Shown one piece after another: positions 1 through 7,688 of a DNA stretch of 64,000 nt; position 1 is the first letter of the stretch; each line of letters starts with the position of its first letter. Made by a program: the position numbers and the translations under genes. The stretch covers positions 124,001-188,000 of the forward strand of contig NZ_JMQI01000083.1 in assembly GCF_000695625.1 (NCBI RefSeq). The letters are read 5' to 3'. A model generated the notes under the pieces. The model had not been told where the DNA came from, searched no databases, and saw only the letters and a list, made by a program, of their open reading frames with translations. Source of the stretch: Amycolatopsis rifamycinica (GTDB taxonomy: Bacteria > Actinomycetota > Actinomycetes > Mycobacteriales > Pseudonocardiaceae).

Positions 1-1172
1 CGCAGCCGGTGCGGGTGGCGATCTCCGAGGCCCAGGGCCTGCTCTGCGCCGAGGAGGTGGTCGCCGAGCACGCGCTGCCCGGGTTCGACCAAGCCGCGAT
101 CGACGGGTACGCGGTGCGCAGCGTCGACGTGCGCAATGCGGGGCAGGAGCCCGTGCAGCTGCCGGTCGTCGGAGAGATCGCGGCGGGTTCGCGCCAGCCG
201 CGGCGGCTGCAGCCCGGCCAGGCCGTGCGCGTCGACACCGGCGCGCCGCTGCCGACGCTGGCCGACGCCGTCGTGCCGCTCGCCTACACCGATGGACACC
301 AGGCCAAGGTCACCGTGCACCGCTCGGTGCCGTCGGCGGGGTACGTGCGGCGGGCCGGCGAGGACGTCCAGATCGGCGACGTGGCGGTCCGCCGCGGCGA
401 CACGATCGGCTCGGCCCAGGTGGGCCTGCTGGCCGCGGTCGGCCGGGCGAAGGTCCTCGTCTACCCGCGACCGCGCGTGTCGATCGTGTCGGTCGGCGAC
501 GAGCTGGTCGACATCGACCGGACGCCGTCGGTCGGGCAGGTCTACGACGTCAACTCCTACGCGCTGGCCGCGGCCGCCCGGGACGCGGGCGCCGAGGTCA
601 GCCGGGTCGGCATCGTCCCGAGCGAGCCGAAGCGGCTGCGGGAGGTCGTCGAGGGACGGCTGCTGATGTCGGAGATCGTCGTGGTCGCGGGCGGCGCCGG
701 GGGCGCCACCGGCGACGAGGTCCACGCGGCGCTGTCCGACCTCGGCCGGATCGACATGACGCGGGTGGCGATGCACCCCGGCTCGGTCCAGGGGTTCGGC
801 AGGCTCGGCCCCGACTCGGTGCCGACGTTCCTCATCCCGGGCAATCCGATGAGCGCGCTGGTGGTGTTCGAGGTGCTGGTGCGGCCGCTGATCCGGGCGG
901 CGCGCGGGACCCGCAACCCGCACCGGCGGATCGTCGGCGCGCGGCTGCTGTCGCCGATCACCTCGACCGAGGGCCGGCGCGGCTTCCTGCGCGGCCAGCT
1001 GCTGCGCGACGAAGCCAACGGCGAGTACCTGGTCCAGCCGCTCGGCCAGTCCGGAGCGCATCTGCTCGCGTCGCTGGCGGAGGCGAACTGCCTGATCAAC
1101 GTGCCGGAGGAGGCGACCGACGTCCCGGCGGGTGAGCAGGTCCAGGTCACCTTCCTGGCGCAACGGGCCTGA
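1..1172 (+). CDS. glp: Gephyrin-like molybdotransferase Glp (MoeA family), 5' end missing
   Basis: The frame is open at the left edge, so the N-terminus is absent; about 387 residues remain. MoeA proteins insert molybdate into adenylyl-molybdopterin. The fold is recognisable from the core motif GDELVDI and from IPGNPMSA near the C-terminal third. The usual MoeA loop GGVSVG reads GGAGGATG here, and the usual KPGKP reads HPGSVQ, so residues normally used on the cofactor substrate have changed. In Corynebacterium a MoeA paralogue called Glp binds FtsZ and works with a membrane receptor (GlpR). The sepX/glpR gene lies two genes downstream here, so a division role is plausible (inference). The stop shares one base with the start of the acetyltransferase, indicating an operon. 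Confidence 0.85.
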   Translation, partial: QPVRVAISEAQGLLCAEEVVAEHALPGFDQAAIDGYAVRSVDVRNAGQEPVQLPVVGEIAAGSRQPRRLQPGQAVRVDTGAPLPTLADAVVPLAYTDGHQAKVTVHRSVPSAGYVRRAGEDVQIGDVAVRRGDTIGSAQVGLLAAVGRAKVLVYPRPRVSIVSVGDELVDIDRTPSVGQVYDVNSYALAAAARDAGAEVSRVGIVPSEPKRLREVVEGRLLMSEIVVVAGGAGGATGDEVHAALSDLGRIDMTRVAMHPGSVQGFGRLGPDSVPTFLIPGNPMSALVVFEVLVRPLIRAARGTRNPHRRIVGARLLSPITSTEGRRGFLRGQLLRDEANGEYLVQPLGQSGAHLLASLAEANCLINVPEEATDVPAGEQVQVTFLAQRA

Positions 1173-1840
1173 TGAACTCCGTGTCGGGCGTGTCCTATCC
1201 GGTCGAGAGCCGGCACCCGGGCTGGCCGGCGCGGCTCGGCCCGCTGCGGGTGCCCGCGGGCGAGGTCGCGATCCGGCCGGTGCGGCTGCGCGACGCCGGG
1301 GAGTGGAGCCGGATCCGGCTCCGGGACCGCGCGCACCTCGAAATGTGGGAGCCCACCGGCGTCGGACCGTGGCCGGAACGCAACGCCTTCTGGTCGTGGC
1401 CGTCGCAGTGGGCGGCGCTGCGTTCGCTTGCTCGCCGTGGTCAGTGTCTCCCGTTCACGATCACCCTGGACGGTCGTCTCGCGGGGCAGATCACTGTGGG
1501 TAACGTCATCCGGGCGTCGCTCCGGTCGGCCTGGATCGGCTACTGGGTGTCGTCCGAGGTGGTCCGGGGTGGGGTGGCGACAGCCGCTGTCGCGCTCGTC
1601 ACCGACCACGCCTTCGGCCTGGCCGGCCTGCACCGGCTGGAGGCCACCGTGCGGCCGGAAAACACGGCCAGCCTGCGGGTTCTCACCAAAGCGGGCTACC
1701 GGCAGGAGGGGCTGTTCGAGCGTTACCTCGACGTCGCGGGCGCCTGGCGGGACCACTACTGCTACGCCGTGACGCGCGAGGAAACCGGGTCCGGGCTGGT
1801 GTCGCGGCTGGTCGCCGCGGGCCGCGCGGACTACGCCTGA
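1172..1840 (+). CDS. rimJ: GNAT N-acetyltransferase, RimJ/RimL type
   Basis: A 222-residue protein of the GNAT family, which transfers acetyl from acetyl-CoA to an amine, often the N-terminus of a ribosomal protein. Visible marks are IRPVRLRDAGEW at the start of the domain, the acetyl-CoA loop RGGVATAA, and the late motif ENTASLRVLTKAGYRQEG typical of RimJ/RimL. The ATG overlaps the stop of glp by one base, so translation is probably coupled. glp-rimJ-sepX is the common actinobacterial order. The substrate cannot be read from the sequence, and the symbol rests on family and synteny. Confidence 0.85.
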   Translation: MNSVSGVSYPVESRHPGWPARLGPLRVPAGEVAIRPVRLRDAGEWSRIRLRDRAHLEMWEPTGVGPWPERNAFWSWPSQWAALRSLARRGQCLPFTITLDGRLAGQITVGNVIRASLRSAWIGYWVSSEVVRGGVATAAVALVTDHAFGLAGLHRLEATVRPENTASLRVLTKAGYRQEGLFERYLDVAGAWRDHYCYAVTREETGSGLVSRLVAAGRADYA

Positions 1841-2003
1841 AGGTGATTACCCACCCGGGTACGTAGCCGCGTTACCACATGCGGTGAGTTTCACCTAATC
1901 CGGTGAGGCGTTTCGGTCATCGAACCCGGCGAGTCTCCGCCCGATCTGTTACTCCTGTGACTAACGTGATTCTTGGTGGATGGATCGGGGGAGGTGACGG
2001 GAG

Positions 2004-2885
2004 ATGCCCAGCTCCGTGATCATCGTCGCGCTCGCCGCGGCATGGCTCGTCGTACTCGTGCCCATGGTCGCGCGACGGCGGCAGCAGGTCGCGAGAACGG
2101 CCGACTCGGCGCTCGCGGCCAGAGTCGTGCGCAGTGGACGCAACGAAGACCGGGAGGAATTCGCCATGTCCGTCGACCCCGGGAAGTTCCGGCCTTCGGT
2201 GGAGGACGACCTCGCTGAGCTGGAGGCCGAACTCGAACTCGAGGACGACCTCGAGGAACCCGAGCCCGAACCCGAACCGCTCCCGCAACCGGCCCGCGGC
2301 TCGCGAGCCGAACGCTCGCGAGCCGAACGCGACCGGCCCGGCTACCGGCCCGGCCGCGGCGGCTTCGACCCCGAGGCCGCCGAGATCGCGGCCCGCGCGA
2401 AGTACAGCTTCCGGCAGCGCGTCGTCGTCATCCTGCTCGTCCTCGCGGTGATCAGCGGGCTCGTCGCCGGCTTCCTCTTCCCGCTGGCCTGGTGGGGCCA
2501 CGGCGCGATCGACGTCGCCCTCGTCGGGTACCTCGTGTACCTGCGCCGCCAAGTGCGCATCGAGGAGGAGATCAGGCAGCGCCGGCTCGCCCGCTTCAAC
2601 AGCACCCGGACGCCTCGGCGTCCGTCTTCGCCGGCTCCCACGGGTTCCGTGGGTTCCGCGGGGTCGGCGAGTTCGGCGGGTTCGGCGGAGGAAGAGGAGC
2701 ACGCGCAGGCCGAGGACGTGGAGGTCGTCGAGCCGGTCCGCCGCGAGGTGGTCGAGCGCCGGCCGTCCCCGACATCCCGCGTCCGCCGCAGCGCGGTCGT
2801 CGTCGAGGTCGACGACGAGGACCCGGCTTTCGAGGAGCTCGACGAGCCCGGGACCGGGCCTTTTCGGCGTGCGGTCGGGGAGTGA
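2004..2885 (+). CDS. sepX: Divisome membrane protein SepX/GlpR
   Basis: A 293-residue protein with an N-terminal membrane helix (residues about 3-20), a hydrophilic acidic linker, two further hydrophobic helices around residues 138-175, and a disordered C-terminal tail rich in Ser/Gly and Glu. This layout matches SepX of Streptomyces and GlpR of Corynebacterium, which support FtsZ-ring stability and septum formation. The start is ATG with GGGGGAGG/GGGAG purine stretches just upstream. The gene has its own 160-bp upstream gap after rimJ, so it may have its own promoter. Its linkage to glp fits the reported Glp-GlpR partnership. Confidence 0.85.
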   Translation: MPSSVIIVALAAAWLVVLVPMVARRRQQVARTADSALAARVVRSGRNEDREEFAMSVDPGKFRPSVEDDLAELEAELELEDDLEEPEPEPEPLPQPARGSRAERSRAERDRPGYRPGRGGFDPEAAEIAARAKYSFRQRVVVILLVLAVISGLVAGFLFPLAWWGHGAIDVALVGYLVYLRRQVRIEEEIRQRRLARFNSTRTPRRPSSPAPTGSVGSAGSASSAGSAEEEEHAQAEDVEVVEPVRREVVERRPSPTSRVRRSAVVVEVDDEDPAFEELDEPGTGPFRRAVGE

Positions 2886-2939
2886 CCCCCCTGCGTGGGG
2901 TGCTCGCGGGGCACTGCTAAGCTCTACGAGCACGATCAA

Positions 2940-3012
2940 GGGGCTGTAGCGCAGTTGGTAGCGCGTCTCGTTCGCATCGAGAAGGTCAGGGGTTCGATTC
3001 CCCTCAGCTCCA
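2940..3012 (+). tRNA. tRNA-Ala (anticodon CGC)
   Basis: A 73-nt cloverleaf. The acceptor arm GGGGCTG pairs with CAGCTCC and contains the G3-U70 wobble pair that identifies alanine tRNAs. The anticodon stem is TCTCG/CGAGA around the loop TTCGCAT, giving anticodon CGC for codon GCG. The T arm is AGGGG-TTCGATT-CCCCT. A 3' A follows the acceptor, and the rest of CCA is not encoded. Confidence 0.96.
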
Positions 3013-3021
3013 CTGCAGGTC

Positions 3022-3055
3022 AAGGGCCGTCCACAGTACAGTGGACGGCCCTTTT
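3022..3055 (+). terminator. Intrinsic terminator after tRNA-Ala
   Basis: A perfect 11-bp stem, GGGCCGTCCAC with its reverse complement, encloses the loop AGTACA. It is followed by TTTT and flanked by AA/TT that extend the stem. It lies ten bases after the tRNA. Confidence 0.9.
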
Positions 3056-3131
3056 CGTTGCCCTGATAGCAGCCTCTACGAACGCCAAAACCGTGCAACG
3101 GAGCCACCGGCGTGAAGATACGCTCTGAGCC

Positions 3132-3470
3132 ATGGTCCAGGGCTTTGACGCGGCGATGCGGCTGATGCGCAGCCGCGATCCGCAGCGCCAGGAAGACGGC
3201 TTTGCCCAACTGCGCGCCCATGCCGCCGATTACATCGCCGCATTGATCGAGCAGTTCGAGAACGAACAGCAGGACCAGGGACTGCGCCGCTGGCTGCTAG
3301 AACTCATCGCAGAGGCCGAATCCTCTGCCGCGCTGCCAGTGCTCGCCGCGCAACTTGACAACGCGGACGAGTCACTACGCGAGTCGGCAATAGCCGGGCT
3401 GACGCGACTGGCCACCCCCGAAGCACGATCCACGCTCTGGCGTGCACGAGCCAACGGCACGATCGCCTAG
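3132..3470 (+). CDS. Small HEAT-repeat-like protein
   Basis: A 112-residue, all-helical protein without signal peptide or membrane segment. Two helix pairs recur: one around residues 40-70 (LRRWLLELIAEAES) and one around 70-100 (ADESLRESAIAGLTRLA). This resembles HEAT or PBS-type repeats used for protein-protein contacts. The start is the ATG at 3132, with the promoter-like string GATACGCT about 15 bases upstream. It is the first gene after the tRNA-Ala terminator and has no recognisable operon partner. The partner and role are unknown. Confidence 0.6.
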   Translation: MVQGFDAAMRLMRSRDPQRQEDGFAQLRAHAADYIAALIEQFENEQQDQGLRRWLLELIAEAESSAALPVLAAQLDNADESLRESAIAGLTRLATPEARSTLWRARANGTIA

Positions 3471-3501
3471 ACAAGATCAGGGTCGACGGCTGAGCAGAGC
3501 G

Positions 3502-3600
3502 TTGCCGGTCTTCGGTGCGGGATTGACGGAGCCTGCACTGGGGGAGGCCCGCTTCGAACGAGTATTGCCCCGCTTCGGTGCCGGATTGCCATTTCGCACC
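3502..3600. repeat. Degenerate tandem repeat with 21-bp period
   Basis: CTTCGGTGCGGGATTG at 3510 and CTTCGGTGCCGGATTG at 3573 lie 63 bp apart, which is three periods of 21. Intermediate degenerate copies such as CGCTTCGAACG at 3550 keep the 21-bp phase, and TTGCC recurs at 3502, 3565 and 3586. On the minus strand the array reads as 7-residue units containing NPAPK and GN. It lies between two genes and does not look like a real coding region. Confidence 0.5.
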
Positions 3601-3679
3601 CCGAAGTCCCGGTAGGTCCGCACGGAAGTCTGCCCCTTTGGGCTTGGGGCCGGGCTGGTCGGTATGGGGACACTCATGG

Positions 3680-5026
3680 GTGGTGTCACGGCGGTTGAGG
3701 GACGTCCCCGTGCCCGAGGAAGTGCGGGCTCGGGTGGCTCCCGTGCCCGTCGAAGGGGTTCCGTTCCGGGATGGGGCACCTGAGGCCGTGGCACGGGCCA
3801 TGGTGACCGGGGTGCTGTCCGGTGCCGGGAACGGGGCTGTTTCGCGGCTCGTGCAACGGCAAGCCGGGGATGCGGGGGCTCCCGTCGCCGATGCGGGGGT
3901 GGCTCCCGCTCCGCTGCCCGCGTCCGTGCCTCCGCGGCGCAACTACGTCTTCCTCATGGGCGATGAGATCCGGGACGCCTTCTACGTCAACGCCAAGAAC
4001 TTCTTCGCCCAGCACGAGCCGGCCGCTCAGCTCGTCACCGGGAAACGGACGCTCGCCGAAATCATCGCGCACGTCAACGCCGGGGGTGTTCCGGTTCTCA
4101 AGCTCTTCATCGTTTCCCACGCCAACGAAGAGGGGAACCTCGGCTTCTCGCTCGACGCCGCCGATCTCGCCAAGGATGCCGCCGCGGGGGATCACAAGCC
4201 TCGGACCACCTTTGCCGAGGTTCGGGACGCCAATGCCGCCGGGTCCTTGCCTCGGGCCGACGTCGCCCTGATCGACGACTTCACCAAGGTCGAGATCAAA
4301 GGGTGCAACATCGGGCGCTCACAACTGATGCTCGACCAGCTCGACGCCGCCTTCGGGGCCCACGCCGAGGTTGTCGCGCCCACCCACAAGCAGGAATACT
4401 CCACCTCCGGCCGGGGCACCGACGAGGCGTTCCTGCCCTACTTCATCGAGGAACCCGGGGACTGGACGCTGTCCGCCGGTGATCTCGGCTCCCGCTTCCG
4501 CGCCAAGTACCCCGACGTTCCCGCCACCCGGTGGCCCGGCCTGCTCCGCGCCGTGCGCCGGCACCACGAGAAAGAAACCTCCTTCCAGTGGACCGGGGTG
4601 AATCCTCCGGCGGACGACGCCCAGGCGGTCATCGGCCGGCTCAACGCCGCCCAGCAGTTCCCCGGGTGGACCCTCACCTACACCGACCGCACGGTCGTCG
4701 GCACCGACTTCCGGTACGCCGTCCGTGCCGAACGGATGACCGCTCAAGGCTCCGAGTGGCGCGAGCTGACGCTCACCGCGTCCATCCCGCCCGACCCGAC
4801 CGCCCTGATCGCCCGGCAACGCGCCGACAACGGGCGTCCCGACGCCTACACCTGGTCCACTGAGGACACCATCACCGGGACCACGCTGACCCGGCTCGTC
4901 GTCCGGGAACGGACCGAGTGGGACATCTCCACCCGGATCCGTGACGCCGCGGGCGTGGCCCACCCACCGGAGTCCGACCGGACCTTCTACGGCCACTCAG
5001 CCGTCGCGCCGGCGCCGACCCCGTGA
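3680..5026 (+). CDS. Uncharacterised protein with candidate His/Cys (clan CD-like) domain
   Basis: The reading frame is open from an ATG at 3578, but its first 34 codons run through the repeat region and look non-coding, so I prefer the GTG at 3680. That gives 448 residues. The N-terminal part is Pro/Ala-rich and contains RLVQRQAG, reminiscent of secreted-cargo linkers. The central region carries IVSHANEEGNLGF followed about 60 residues later by IKGCNIG. A His in an h-h-S-H-x context and a Cys in a G-C context are typical of caspase-like or DUF4347-like folds. The C-terminal 200 residues are a beta-rich region I do not recognise. No signal peptide is seen. The peptidase idea is inference. Confidence 0.55.
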   Translation: MVSRRLRDVPVPEEVRARVAPVPVEGVPFRDGAPEAVARAMVTGVLSGAGNGAVSRLVQRQAGDAGAPVADAGVAPAPLPASVPPRRNYVFLMGDEIRDAFYVNAKNFFAQHEPAAQLVTGKRTLAEIIAHVNAGGVPVLKLFIVSHANEEGNLGFSLDAADLAKDAAAGDHKPRTTFAEVRDANAAGSLPRADVALIDDFTKVEIKGCNIGRSQLMLDQLDAAFGAHAEVVAPTHKQEYSTSGRGTDEAFLPYFIEEPGDWTLSAGDLGSRFRAKYPDVPATRWPGLLRAVRRHHEKETSFQWTGVNPPADDAQAVIGRLNAAQQFPGWTLTYTDRTVVGTDFRYAVRAERMTAQGSEWRELTLTASIPPDPTALIARQRADNGRPDAYTWSTEDTITGTTLTRLVVRERTEWDISTRIRDAAGVAHPPESDRTFYGHSAVAPAPTP

Positions 5027-5044
5027 GGATTACCGGTCGGTAAC

Positions 5045-5103
5045 TTATCCTCGGTGTATCGGAAAGCGCATACGTGCCGGCAACGCCGCGCTCCCTTGAA
5101 TGG
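5045..5103 (+). promoter_or_regulatory. vanH promoter with putative VanR operator
   Basis: TATC occurs at 5046 and 5057, exactly 11 bp apart, the spacing of tandem half-sites bound by OmpR-type regulators such as VanR. From 5057 to 5103, 42 of 47 bases match the region upstream of vanY (9474-9520). The distance from the block to ATG is identical in both genes (52 bases from its first base), which also fixes the vanH start at 5109. The block contains TATCGGAAAGCGC and the palindrome TGCCGGCA. Confidence 0.8.
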
Positions 5104-5108
5104 ACCGT

Positions 5109-6074
5109 ATGAGCGTCGGGATGACCGTCTACGGGTGTGCACCCGATGAGGCCTTGCTGTTCCGGGAGCTGGCGCCTCGCTTCGGCGTGAAGCCGACCAT
5201 CACGGACGCGGCCGTGTCCGAGGTCAACGTGGGCCTGGCGGCCGGCAACCGGTGCGTCAGCGTGGGGCACCAGGCTCCGGTCGCGAACGAGACTCTGCGG
5301 GCGCTCAGCCGGGTGGGCGTCGCCTATGTCTCCACGAGGAGCGTCGGCTTCGATCACATCGACGTCGAGTACGCGCGGAGCGTCGGGATTTCCGTGGGGA
5401 ACGTGGCCTATTCGCCGGACAGCGTCGCCGATTACACCGTGATGCTGATGTTGATGCTCCTGCGGGACGCCAAGTCGGTCATCCGGCGCGCCGAGGAGCA
5501 CGACTACCGGCTGAACGACGTGCGCGGGAAGGAACTGCGTGATCTGACCGTCGGGGTGGTCGGGACCGGGCGGATCGGGGCCGCGGTCGTCGGGCGGTTG
5601 CGGGGCTTCGGCTCCCGCGTGGTCGCGCACGACAGCCGTCCTCAGGACGGCATCGACTACGTCGAACTCGACGAACTGGTGCGGCTGAGCGACATCGTCA
5701 CGCTTCACACGCCGCTCAACGCCGGGACGCACCACCTGCTGGATCGGCGACGGCTCGAGCTGATGAAGGCAGGGGCGTTCGTCGTCAACACCGGGCGCGG
5801 TCCGCTCCTCGATACCGAGGCACTCGTTTCGGCGCTGGAAAACGGCCGGCTGGGCGGGGCCGCGCTGGACGTTCTCGAAGGGGAAGAAGGCATCTTCTAC
5901 GCCGATCGCCGGGGGAAGTCCGTCGAGAGCGATCTGCTGGTGCGGCTGCAGAAGCTGCCCAACGTGCTCGTCAGCCCGCACACCGCCTACTACACGGACC
6001 ACGCGCTCAGCGACACCGTCGAAAACTCCATCATCAACTGCCTGCGATTCGAAAGTGGGAAACGGCATGGCTAG
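5109..6074 (+). CDS. vanH: VanH, D-lactate dehydrogenase for glycopeptide resistance
   Basis: It reduces pyruvate to D-lactate, the substrate that VanA joins to D-Ala. The 321-residue cytoplasmic protein belongs to the D-2-hydroxyacid dehydrogenase family. It carries the N-terminal signature TVYGCAPDEA, the NAD-binding GVVGTGRIG, the substrate arginine in NTGRGPL and the catalytic His in SPHTAYYT. An in-frame ATG at 5100 exists, but 5109 keeps the same promoter-to-start distance as vanY. The stop overlaps vanA by eight bases. Expression should depend on VanR through the operator just upstream. Confidence 0.95.
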   Translation: MSVGMTVYGCAPDEALLFRELAPRFGVKPTITDAAVSEVNVGLAAGNRCVSVGHQAPVANETLRALSRVGVAYVSTRSVGFDHIDVEYARSVGISVGNVAYSPDSVADYTVMLMLMLLRDAKSVIRRAEEHDYRLNDVRGKELRDLTVGVVGTGRIGAAVVGRLRGFGSRVVAHDSRPQDGIDYVELDELVRLSDIVTLHTPLNAGTHHLLDRRRLELMKAGAFVVNTGRGPLLDTEALVSALENGRLGGAALDVLEGEEGIFYADRRGKSVESDLLVRLQKLPNVLVSPHTAYYTDHALSDTVENSIINCLRFESGKRHG

Positions 6075-7083
6075 GCTCAAGGTCGGGATCGTCTTCGGGG
6101 GCTGGTCCGAAGAGCACCCCGTCTCCGTCAAGTCCGCGCAAGAGGTTGCGAAGCACCTCGACGCCGCGAAGTACGAACCGTTCTGGGTCGGGATCACCCG
6201 AAACGGCGCCTGGAAGCTCTGTGACGGCCCGGAAGCAGGCTGGGAAGATGGGAAAACCGTTGCCCTGTCGCCGGATCGGAGCGTTCCCGGGCTGCTCGTC
6301 CTCGATGACGGGAAGTACGAGACGATCGGCCTGGACCTGGTGCTGCCCGTGCTGCACGGCAAGCTCGGCGAAGACGGGGCGATCCAGGGCCTGCTGGAGC
6401 TGTCCGGGATTCCCTACGCGGGCTGCGACATCCAGAGTTCGGCGCTGTGCATGGACAAGTCCCTGGCTTACGTGGTCGCCCGGAGCGCCGGTATCGCGAC
6501 GCCGAACTTCCGGACCGCCCGGGTGGGTGACGAGGTCACCGGCCTCACCTACCCCGTCTTCGTGAAGCCGGCGCGATCGGGTTCGTCCTTCGGGGTCAGC
6601 AAGGTCTCCCACGCGGAAGAACTGCCTGCCGCAGTGAAGACCGCGGCGCAGTACGACGAAAAGGTGCTGATCGAAGAAGCCGTCGCCGGCAGCGAGGTCG
6701 GCTGCGCGATCCTGGGCCGCGGAGAAGACCTGTTCGCCGCTGAGGTGGACCGGGTCGCCCTCTCGCACGGCTTCTTCCGGATCCACCAGGAGGACACGCC
6801 CGAAAGCGGCTCCGAGAACGCGACGTTCATCGTGCCCGCCGACATCCCGGCCGAAACCCGCGCCCGCGTCCAGGAGACGGCGAAGGCCATCTACCGCGCC
6901 CTGGGGTGCGGGGGACTCGCCCGGGTGGACATGTTCCTCACCGACGACGGCACCGTGGTCCTCAACGAGGTCAACACGCTGCCCGGCCTGACGTCGTACA
7001 GCCGCTACCCCCGGATGATGGCGGCCGCCGGCGTGCCGCTCGCGGAGCTGATCGACCGGATCGTCGCCGGGACGGCCCGGTGA
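6067..7083 (+). CDS. vanA: VanA-type D-alanine--D-lactate ligase
   Basis: An ATP-grasp ligase that makes D-Ala-D-Lac, the peptidoglycan precursor end with low glycopeptide affinity. The 338-residue protein has EEAVAGSEVGCAILG, characteristic of the Van ligases, and the omega-loop FFRIHQED. The His at residue 240 corresponds to VanA His244, which favours D-lactate, so a depsipeptide ligase is indicated over a plain Ddl or a D-Ser type. The ATG at 6067 follows GAAAGTGGGAAA and matches family N-termini better than the in-frame GTG at 6055. It overlaps vanH by 8 bases and vanX by 4, a tightly coupled operon. Confidence 0.96.
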   Translation: MARLKVGIVFGGWSEEHPVSVKSAQEVAKHLDAAKYEPFWVGITRNGAWKLCDGPEAGWEDGKTVALSPDRSVPGLLVLDDGKYETIGLDLVLPVLHGKLGEDGAIQGLLELSGIPYAGCDIQSSALCMDKSLAYVVARSAGIATPNFRTARVGDEVTGLTYPVFVKPARSGSSFGVSKVSHAEELPAAVKTAAQYDEKVLIEEAVAGSEVGCAILGRGEDLFAAEVDRVALSHGFFRIHQEDTPESGSENATFIVPADIPAETRARVQETAKAIYRALGCGGLARVDMFLTDDGTVVLNEVNTLPGLTSYSRYPRMMAAAGVPLAELIDRIVAGTAR

Positions 7084-7688
7084 ACGACGACTTCGCCTTC
7101 GTCGACGAGCTGGTGCCCGGCATCCGCTGGGACGCCAAGTACGCCACCTGGGACAACTTCACCGGCAAACCGGTGGACGGGTACCTCGTCAACCGGATCG
7201 CCGGGACGAAGACCTTGTGCGCTGCCTTGGGCAACGCGCAGGAGAAGGCGGCGTCGCTCGGTTTCGGGCTGCTGCTGTGGGACGGCTACCGCCCGCAACG
7301 CGCCGTCGACTGCTTCCTGCGCTGGGTGGACCAGCCGGAGGACGGCCGGACGAAGCTGTGGCACTACCCGAACCTCGACCGGGCCGGGATGTTCGCCAAG
7401 GGATACGTGGCGGCCAAGTCGGGGCACAGCCGGGGCAGCACCGTCGACCTGACGCTCTACCACCTCGACACCGGTGAGCTCGCGGCCATGGGCGGTGGCC
7501 ACGACCTGATGGACCCGGTCTCGCACCACGGCGCGCGGGGGATCCCGCCGGCCGACGCCGCGAACCGCCGCCGTCTGCGGTCCATCATGGAGGACTGCGG
7601 GTTCGCCGCGTACGAACGCGAATGGTGGCACTACGGCCTGAAGGACGAGCCCTACCCGGACACGTACTTCGACTTCCCCATCGCGTGA
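7080..7688 (+). CDS. vanX: VanX, D-Ala-D-Ala dipeptidase
   Basis: A zinc dipeptidase of the M15D family that removes residual D-Ala-D-Ala so that only D-Ala-D-Lac enters the cell wall. The product is 202 residues, the usual VanX length. All key residues are present: Arg71 (DGYRPQ), zinc ligands His116 and Asp123 (SGHSRGSTVD) and His184, and the catalytic Glu181 (EREWWHYG). The GTG start overlaps the vanA stop as GTGA. Its last 37 bases overlap the 3' end of vanS on the other strand. Confidence 0.97.
   Translation: MNDDFAFVDELVPGIRWDAKYATWDNFTGKPVDGYLVNRIAGTKTLCAALGNAQEKAASLGFGLLLWDGYRPQRAVDCFLRWVDQPEDGRTKLWHYPNLDRAGMFAKGYVAAKSGHSRGSTVDLTLYHLDTGELAAMGGGHDLMDPVSHHGARGIPPADAANRRRLRSIMEDCGFAAYEREWWHYGLKDEPYPDTYFDFPIA

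Noticed and set aside
2940..3012. tRNA-Ala as attachment site of an integrated element
   Set aside because: I found no second copy of its 3' end downstream and no integrase gene. The accessory region begins there, but an att pair is not visible.
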